Below, one piece after another: positions 21,401-25,681 of a stretch of DNA of 25,681 bases. Position 1 is the stretch's first letter. Each line of letters begins with the position of its first letter. The position numbers and the translations under genes are program-made. This stretch comes from Cudoniella acicularis (lineage: Eukaryota; Ascomycota; Leotiomycetes; Helotiales; Helotiaceae). Location: assembly GCA_013054445.1 (NCBI GenBank), contig JAAMPI010000794.1, positions 1 through 25,681 on the forward strand, read 5' to 3'. Below the pieces are notes generated by a model. The model worked only from the letters and a program-made list of their open reading frames with translations. It searched no databases and had not been told where the DNA came from.

Positions 21401-21493
21401 TAGTAGATTACGGACAGGCTAGGCTAGATCTGCTGCCTAATATACGGTGACGAAGCTATAATAGAAAGTATACCTTAAGGGTACTAGTGTTTT

Positions 21494-21720
21494 TTATACC
21501 GAGTAGCGGGGCTACTAGGAATCTGCCTTAATCCCTCTTATACTTGTTCTAGCTAGCTAACGATTCCCGTAGGGCTGCCAGGAATCTACCTTGATCTCCG
21601 TCCCGTCTGCTTTAGCTGGCTAGCGATTCTTATGCCGAGTAGTAGGGATATTAAGAATCTGCCTTGATCCTCCTCCTATTTAGGCTTAGCTAGCCGGTGT
21701 TTCTTATACGGAAAGGTAGG
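21494..21720. repeat. Degenerate tandem repeat, about 63-73 bp unit, 3 copies
   Basis: The motif AATCTGCCTT (or AATCTACCTT) occurs at 21520, 21583 and 21656, each followed about 25 bp later by TTAGCTGGCTAGC-like text and, in two copies, by TTAT-x-CCGAGTAG. It is a separate repeat family from the one just to its left. Confidence 0.7.
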
Positions 21721-21835
21721 CTAAGCGCTACTACTTAAGTCGGAGATTATAGATACTTCGATTCTAGGAGATAAGTATTATAGAGCCGGAGGTTTATTTC
21801 GGCTAGTTTAATTATTATATATAATCTTCTATCTT

Positions 21836-21995
21836 TATCACTGCCTTTACTTTATTACTTTATCACTTTATTATATATCACCCTTTATTACCTATCAACC
21901 TTTATCACATATCACTATATCACCCTCTTTACTACTAAATCACTATATCACTATATTACTATTTTTATTACTTATTTAATATCACCTTTATCACT
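21836..21995 (+). promoter_or_regulatory. Pyrimidine-rich TATCAC tract upstream of a gene
   Basis: TTTATCAC and TATATCAC are repeated more than ten times in a CT-rich stretch that ends about 30 bp before the mutated start at 22025. CT-rich tracts just upstream of start codons are common in fungal promoters. CpA is kept here while TpG is nearly absent: 12 against 2 in 21841-22020. Confidence 0.45.
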
Positions 21996-22204
21996 ATCCC
22001 TAACTGTTCGACGCACCTTATAACATAGCTCCTCGTAAGACTAGAGTATAATTAAGACCTTTATAATCGAAAGTAGCAACTACTACTACTATACTAGTAG
22101 AATCTCTAACTACGGAGAGTCTATCTAAAAATCAGTAAGCTCCGTTATCTATTATAATATATCCGCTATCAGGAGATGCCCCCTCTAAAGACTAACCTAT
22201 TCTA

Positions 22205-22438
22205 GAGAATCTTAGAGTTATCCTAACTACTAGAGAAGCTCCCTCTAAAGCTCCGCCTACGAGAGAGCTACTAGTAACTCTATTATATTTAAAAGGCCTA
22301 TTAGAAGACCTAAAACCAGCGGAGAATCTTATAGTTACTCTACCTACTAGAGAAGCACCCTCTAGAGCTCCGCTTATAAAAGAGCCTTTAATAACTTTAT
22401 CACACTTAGGGAGTCCCTCTAAAGGCCAACTAACTACG
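22205..22438 (+). repeat. In-frame 117-bp tandem repeat, two copies
   Basis: GAGAATCTTAGAGTTATCCT at 22205 and GAGAATCTTATAGTTACTCT at 22322 begin two units 117 bp (39 codons) apart. Both encode E-N-L, T-R-E-A-P-S, A-P and L-x-x-L-L-type text in the unrecognised plus-strand gene. A partial unit precedes them (GCCCCCTCTAAAG). Confidence 0.8.
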
Positions 22439-22703
22439 AAAGCCTAGGCTATAGATTAGCAAACTACAGAAGGCCCTACGACAAACCAACAAGCGGAGAA
22501 AGCTCTTAAAGATATTCTAGCTTCGGTAATTCTCCCTAATAGCCGATCTGCTATAGATAGCCCTATAACAAACCTACTAGATAGAGAAATTCCGAAAGAG
22601 CTAAAAGAAAGTTCCTCTTAAGTCTAATCAATAGCGGAACGCCTATCTAAAGACCACCTAGTCAAGAGTCTTCTAATTCGCCCTAGCTTAGGAAAGCAAT
22701 CAG

Positions 22704-22752
22704 GTAAAATTCTCTTTCGTCACCTTCTACGTATTCTCTAACATTCTTCTAG
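22704..22752 (+). other. Intron 1 of the 22025 gene
   Basis: A 49-nt segment begins GTAAAA, has CTAAC as a branch site at 22738-22742 and ends CTTCTAG at 22752, ten bases after the branch. Removing it joins G-K-Q-S to D-V-S-T-A-D-L-D-Q-E-P in one frame. All three splice signals are intact. Confidence 0.8.
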
Positions 22753-22878
22753 ACGTTTCTACGGCTGATTTAGATCAAGAGCCTTAAAAGGACTTATTAT
22801 CTTATCTACTAAGTTCTGATACCGCTAAGGATACTTCTTAGCCTACGAACGACGAAGTAAATAGTCAGAAGTATAAAC

Positions 22879-22943
22879 GTAAAGAATTAGGCAAGTTAAG
22901 CTTACTACTTTTAAGAGATTAAGCTAATTAAAATATGTTTAAG
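22879..22943 (+). other. Probable intron 2 of the 22025 gene
   Basis: A 65-nt segment begins GTAAAG, has GCTAAT as a possible branch site and ends TTTAAG. Its length restores the frame needed downstream. The AAG acceptor is unusual, so an indel near this place is the alternative. Confidence 0.45.
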
Positions 22944-24197
22944 TAACTATTATCGATTTGACTAATATCGATTCTAAAGATAAATCTAAGCTATCTACTA
23001 GTAATAGTCACTATAGACCAAGTCTTTTACTAGAGTTCGAAATTATTAGTAGCGATTTCGATAGTATATAAGATAGCGAATATATACGTAAAAAAATGTT
23101 AGGTTTATATATAAAACGTCTAGCCTTTACCCTACTTGATTCCGTAGACGCTACCGATGCCCTATTAAATTCCTTATAAGCCTCTACTAGTAAAGCTCTT
23201 AAGGATAAATCTACGAGCCGACGTAAAGCATATTAACCTAGACCGTATATACCTATAAACGAGGACATAAGTACTAGTTTAAATGACTCTAACGATGATA
23301 TTATTAATATTATATCTATTAAGAGGCTATCAAACTCCTTTAAGCGCTCGTTTAAAATCGCTAACAACGAAGTCGATGACTATACTATATCATATAAACG
23401 CCCTAAGGCGGGTAAGGACACTACTCTTTTCGATAGCCAGGTCAACCTACCTTAAGATATAGGAGCTTCTGGTAGTAGTCTTAAGGCCAAATTATAACGG
23501 AAGACACGCTCTAAGTTTAGCGGACGTTCGTTAAGGGATTCTATTAACATAGAATCTAGATAGCTAGATACTACTCTATAGAGTTTAGAAAATTTCCGCT
23601 AGCTCTCCTTAGATAGAACAGTATAATACTTAAAGCTTATCAAACTCGAAGATAAAATCGCTAGGTTACTTAAGCATATCTTAATCGAGGATCGGCTATA
23701 ATAGCTCCGCAAACTCATCGATCAACTTCGCAAATTAGAGGAGAAAAGGCGCGGCTTTATAGCTAAGATATATCGAAATGTTATTTCTAAATATAATAAG
23801 TATAATAATATAAAAGAAACCGTTAAACAGTAGATCTTAAAGGAGACGAAGGTCTCGAAGCGGATTAAAAGATCTAGTTAGGATATTAAAGGATTGATTC
23901 TGTCCTAAATATATCTAGTATTTATACGAACTTATAATATATAACTCTAAGCCTATTACTTTGAATAAACGAACTAGTATCCGAGTAACTTCTCGACGGT
24001 TCTATAATAGGTAAGCAGTTTAATAATGACTATAGCTACTTACCTAGTAAGGACAAGATGTCGACAGTTTACCCGAATACCGATCATAGGCTACTAGTTC
24101 CTATTATATCGAGTTTAGAGACAAAAGTACTTATAACTCTATAAGTAACTAATCTTATTAATTATAGATATAATATTACCTTTTATTTTTTATAACG

Positions 24198-24475
24198 ATG
24201 TCTGACCTATAAATAGGGGTCTAAGCCACGACGAAATAGTCCTCGTAATACGATAAAGAGCTCGTTTAAGGACTTCGTTATAAATAATAGCCTGTCCTTA
24301 TAGCGAGTAAAAAGGTCGTCAAGAGAGCTAAAATCATTAAAACTTAACTAATTAAATCCTAAAAATATATTAGAGACTATAAAGGCGAGGAAATAAAAGT
24401 CACGACCGTTTAGAGAAACTCTAAGTAGTAGGATTTAAAGAGAATTTGATAGCTAGGGTATCTATTTATATTAAA
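24198..24475 (+). pseudogene. Possible small gene remnant
   Basis: An ATG at 24198-24200 opens a frame M-S-D-L-stop-I-G-V with coding-like text: K-E-L-V, V-L-I-A-S-K-K-V-V-K-R-A-K-I-I-K, Y-I-R-D-Y-K-G-E-E-I-K-V. Many TAA/TAG stops interrupt about 90 codons. No family is recognised. It may instead be a 5' exon of something lost further right. Confidence 0.3.
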
Positions 24476-24827
24476 AACAGTTACTATATCTAGTCTCGTA
24501 TTTACTATATAAGGTACTTTCTAAAATTCTCTCTTATCTAGCTTTATCCGCTAACGTATACCTCCGAAGTCGCTCTCGGCAGTCACTACTAGGACACGAT
24601 TATATATTTATTTAGAAACTATATTTTAAGTAATAGTTTAAGTAAGTTAAAACTCGATTATTAGTACTATACTACGCTAACTCTTTTTTTTATAGTTTAT
24701 TCGGGCTAGCCGATATAAGAAACTAGAGTAATATAAAAGGCTAACGAAAAACAAAGAGTTGCCTAATAAAACTTAAGAACGTAATAAACTAAAATACGAA
24801 GCTATAAACATACGAAAAATAAACCTC
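24476..24827. other. Short AT-rich gap between convergent remnants
   Basis: No frame, repeat or signal stands out. It probably covers the 3' flanks of the genes on either side. Confidence 0.4.
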
Positions 24828-25568
24828 CTAATCCTCTACTTCTAGATCACCCTAGTCTGCCTATCCGCTAGCTACGTTTAGCCTAGCCTGTTTTATTAGT
24901 TACTAGACTAGTAACGTTATATTAGCTATATTAGTACTAAGTTCGTTAACTTTTACTAATTTCGTCTCTATTAAAGCCATTCTCTCCTCTATCTTCTTAA
25001 GTGTCGAATCTAAGGAGCTTCTACTAGTATTGATCTTTTCTTTAGTATTAATCTTCTTAGTTTTGATTTCCGAGTTTCTAGGTAATATCGAATTAAGCCG
25101 CTCCGATTTCAATTTGTCTAGTAGCTCTTTATCTTCGGTCGCTATAGTCTACGAATTCGGCTTAACATCCTATAGCGAAGTGATCCCCTTCTTTTTATAG
25201 TACCTACGAATATAGCCTTCTTTAGCCTTCTTTCTAACCATATTTAAAAATCCCGTCTTGTTTAGGACGGTAAATCTATCTGCTATCATAACGCTATAGA
25301 GTACCTCGGGACATATAGGCTTAGTCCTTGTTCTTAGGTCTATCCTCTCCCTCTTTCCTATAACGTAAAATTTAAATTCTCTAAAATCTTTTCTATCTAC
25401 CTTTCGCTATACTTTTATTAGCCGGCCCTTTTTATCTGTTTTACCTATTAACTTTATCCCCGGCGTCACAATAGTCCTGGCATCTTTTTTACGTAACTCC
25501 GGCTTTTATCGTAAGGCTACGGTAGTAAACTAGATAGACACTTAATCAGATTGTATTCCTACTATCTC
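24828..25568 (-). pseudogene. Unrecognised basic/coiled-coil protein at the RIP boundary
   Basis: A minus-strand frame (codon first bases 2 modulo 3) is in register from 25568 to TAG at 24828-24830, about 246 codons with roughly nine internal TAG/TAA. It reads G-I-Q-S-D, D-A-R-T-I-V-T-P-G-I-K-L-I-G-K, K-V-D-R-K-D-F-R-E-F-K-F-Y-V-I-G-K-R-E, R-T-K-P-I-C-P-E-V-L-Y-S-V, A-K-E-G-Y-I-R-R-Y-Y-K-K-K-G, then a Lys/Ser-rich coiled-coil part (longest stop-free stretch 24903-25112) and G-D-L-E-V-E-D at the end. An ATG exists at 25241, but the text before it is equally coding-like. The frame is also open into the unmutated flank up to the window edge, so the true start may lie at or beyond 25681. The family is not recognised. 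Confidence 0.55.
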
Positions 25569-25610
25569 AAAGCGTGCTAAGCTAGCGCCAAAGCTTCGCG
25601 AACGCGACGC
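25555..25610. other. Boundary between RIP-mutated DNA and normal-composition DNA
   Basis: Line 25501-25560 is TpA-rich (2 CpA and 1 TpG), typical of the whole block. In 25621-25680 there are 9 CpA and only 1 TpA, including a run of CCA units. The change takes place over about 50 bp, within or just before the minus-strand reading frame. Such an edge usually marks the end of the duplicated sequence that RIP recognised. Confidence 0.75.
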
Positions 25611-25681
25611 GATTCCGACCAAAATGGCCGAAAATCGCCTCCCAGGGACACCACCACCACCACTACCCAACCAATCAGGAA

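Larger units (their letters stand above)
20348..22024. other. Long divergent intergenic region with degenerate tandem repeats
   Basis: Separates two divergent genes. Contains two families of decayed tandem repeats (21192-21400 and 21494-21720) and a pyrimidine-rich TATCAC tract (21836-21995) immediately before the plus-strand gene. I found no coding frame here. Confidence 0.5.
22025..23908 (+). pseudogene. Unrecognised protein of about 589 residues with two introns, lightly RIP-mutated
   Basis: ATA at 22025-22027 fits a start codon changed from ATG by RIP; the next residues are A-P-R-K-T-R. The frame stays in register to TAA at 23906-23908 if two introns are removed (22704-22752 and, less surely, 22879-22943); the coding length is then 1770 nt. 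The N-terminal third is Ser/Thr/Pro-rich with a 39-residue tandem repeat (E-N-L-x-V-x-L-x-T-R-E-A-P-S). The middle has acidic and Ser-rich text, such as I-I-D-L-T-N-I-D-S-K-D-K and S-S-D-F-D-S. The C-terminal 150 residues are strongly coiled-coil-like, with K-L-E-D-K-I-A-R-L-L-K, L-R-K-L-I-D-Q-L-R-K-L-E-E-K-R-R and K-I-Y-R-N-V. About 20 in-frame stops remain. The family is not recognised; low-complexity plus coiled coil suggests a structural or chromatin-associated protein, which is a guess. TATCAC promoter tract lies upstream. Confidence 0.6.

Noticed and set aside
24828..25568. Starship captain tyrosine recombinase at the right boundary
   Set aside because: The position next to the block edge fits, but the protein is short, Lys-rich and lacks the recombinase Arg/His/Tyr pattern.
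1..25681. tRNA or rRNA genes
   Set aside because: No cloverleaf with conserved T-loop GTTCGA-type text and no rRNA-like sequence was seen on either strand by eye.

Overview
This window looks like a heterochromatic, RIP-mutated (repeat-induced point mutation) block from a filamentous ascomycete (Pezizomycotina). CpA and TpG are scarce almost everywhere and TpA is very common, while CpG is kept. Line 13021-13080, for example, has 1 CpA, 0 TpG and 8 TpA. No intact gene survives, but many long frames stay in register and are broken mainly by TAG/TAA where related proteins have Trp (TGG) or Gln (CAG/CAA). Short fungal-type introns (49-65 nt) can still be seen. The mutated state stops at about 25555-25610, and the last 70-80 bases look like ordinary CA-rich fungal DNA. 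Species cannot be named from this sequence.

Layout, left to right. 1-2650 (minus): a DUF3723-family protein, a family often carried by Starship giant mobile elements, with a clean 56-nt intron and three tandem C-terminal repeats. 3540-4505 (plus): a protein-kinase-like gene. 4720-5104: 26 copies of a 15-bp palindromic satellite with no phase slip. 6100-6690 (plus): an unrecognised coding remnant. 7380-9114 (plus): a 14-TM MFS transporter of the DHA2 type with one intron, flanked by inverted copies of a 12/13-bp minisatellite. 10140-11720 (plus): a frame that reads gag-like region, retropepsin-like domain, chromodomain, with no room for reverse transcriptase or integrase. 11985-15085 (plus): an unrecognised protein of about 1000 residues, ending at a perfect 25-bp inverted repeat. 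15300-15990 (minus): a SET-domain protein resembling SUV4-20/KMT5. 17500-18288 (plus), 18836-20347 (minus), 22025-23908 (plus) and 24828-25568 (minus): four unrecognised proteins, less decayed than the left half.

The block contains host-style accessory genes plus one retroelement-derived frame. I found no tRNA, rRNA, recognisable reverse transcriptase, integrase, DDE transposase or tyrosine recombinase. The DUF3723 gene, kinase-like gene, transporter and chromatin-type domains fit decayed cargo of a large mobile or duplicated segment. That is inference: neither a captain recombinase nor element ends are in view. Isolated Ns occur only in 4072-4573, 5647-8789 and 11094-17143 and point to uncertain base calls, perhaps from collapsed repeats.
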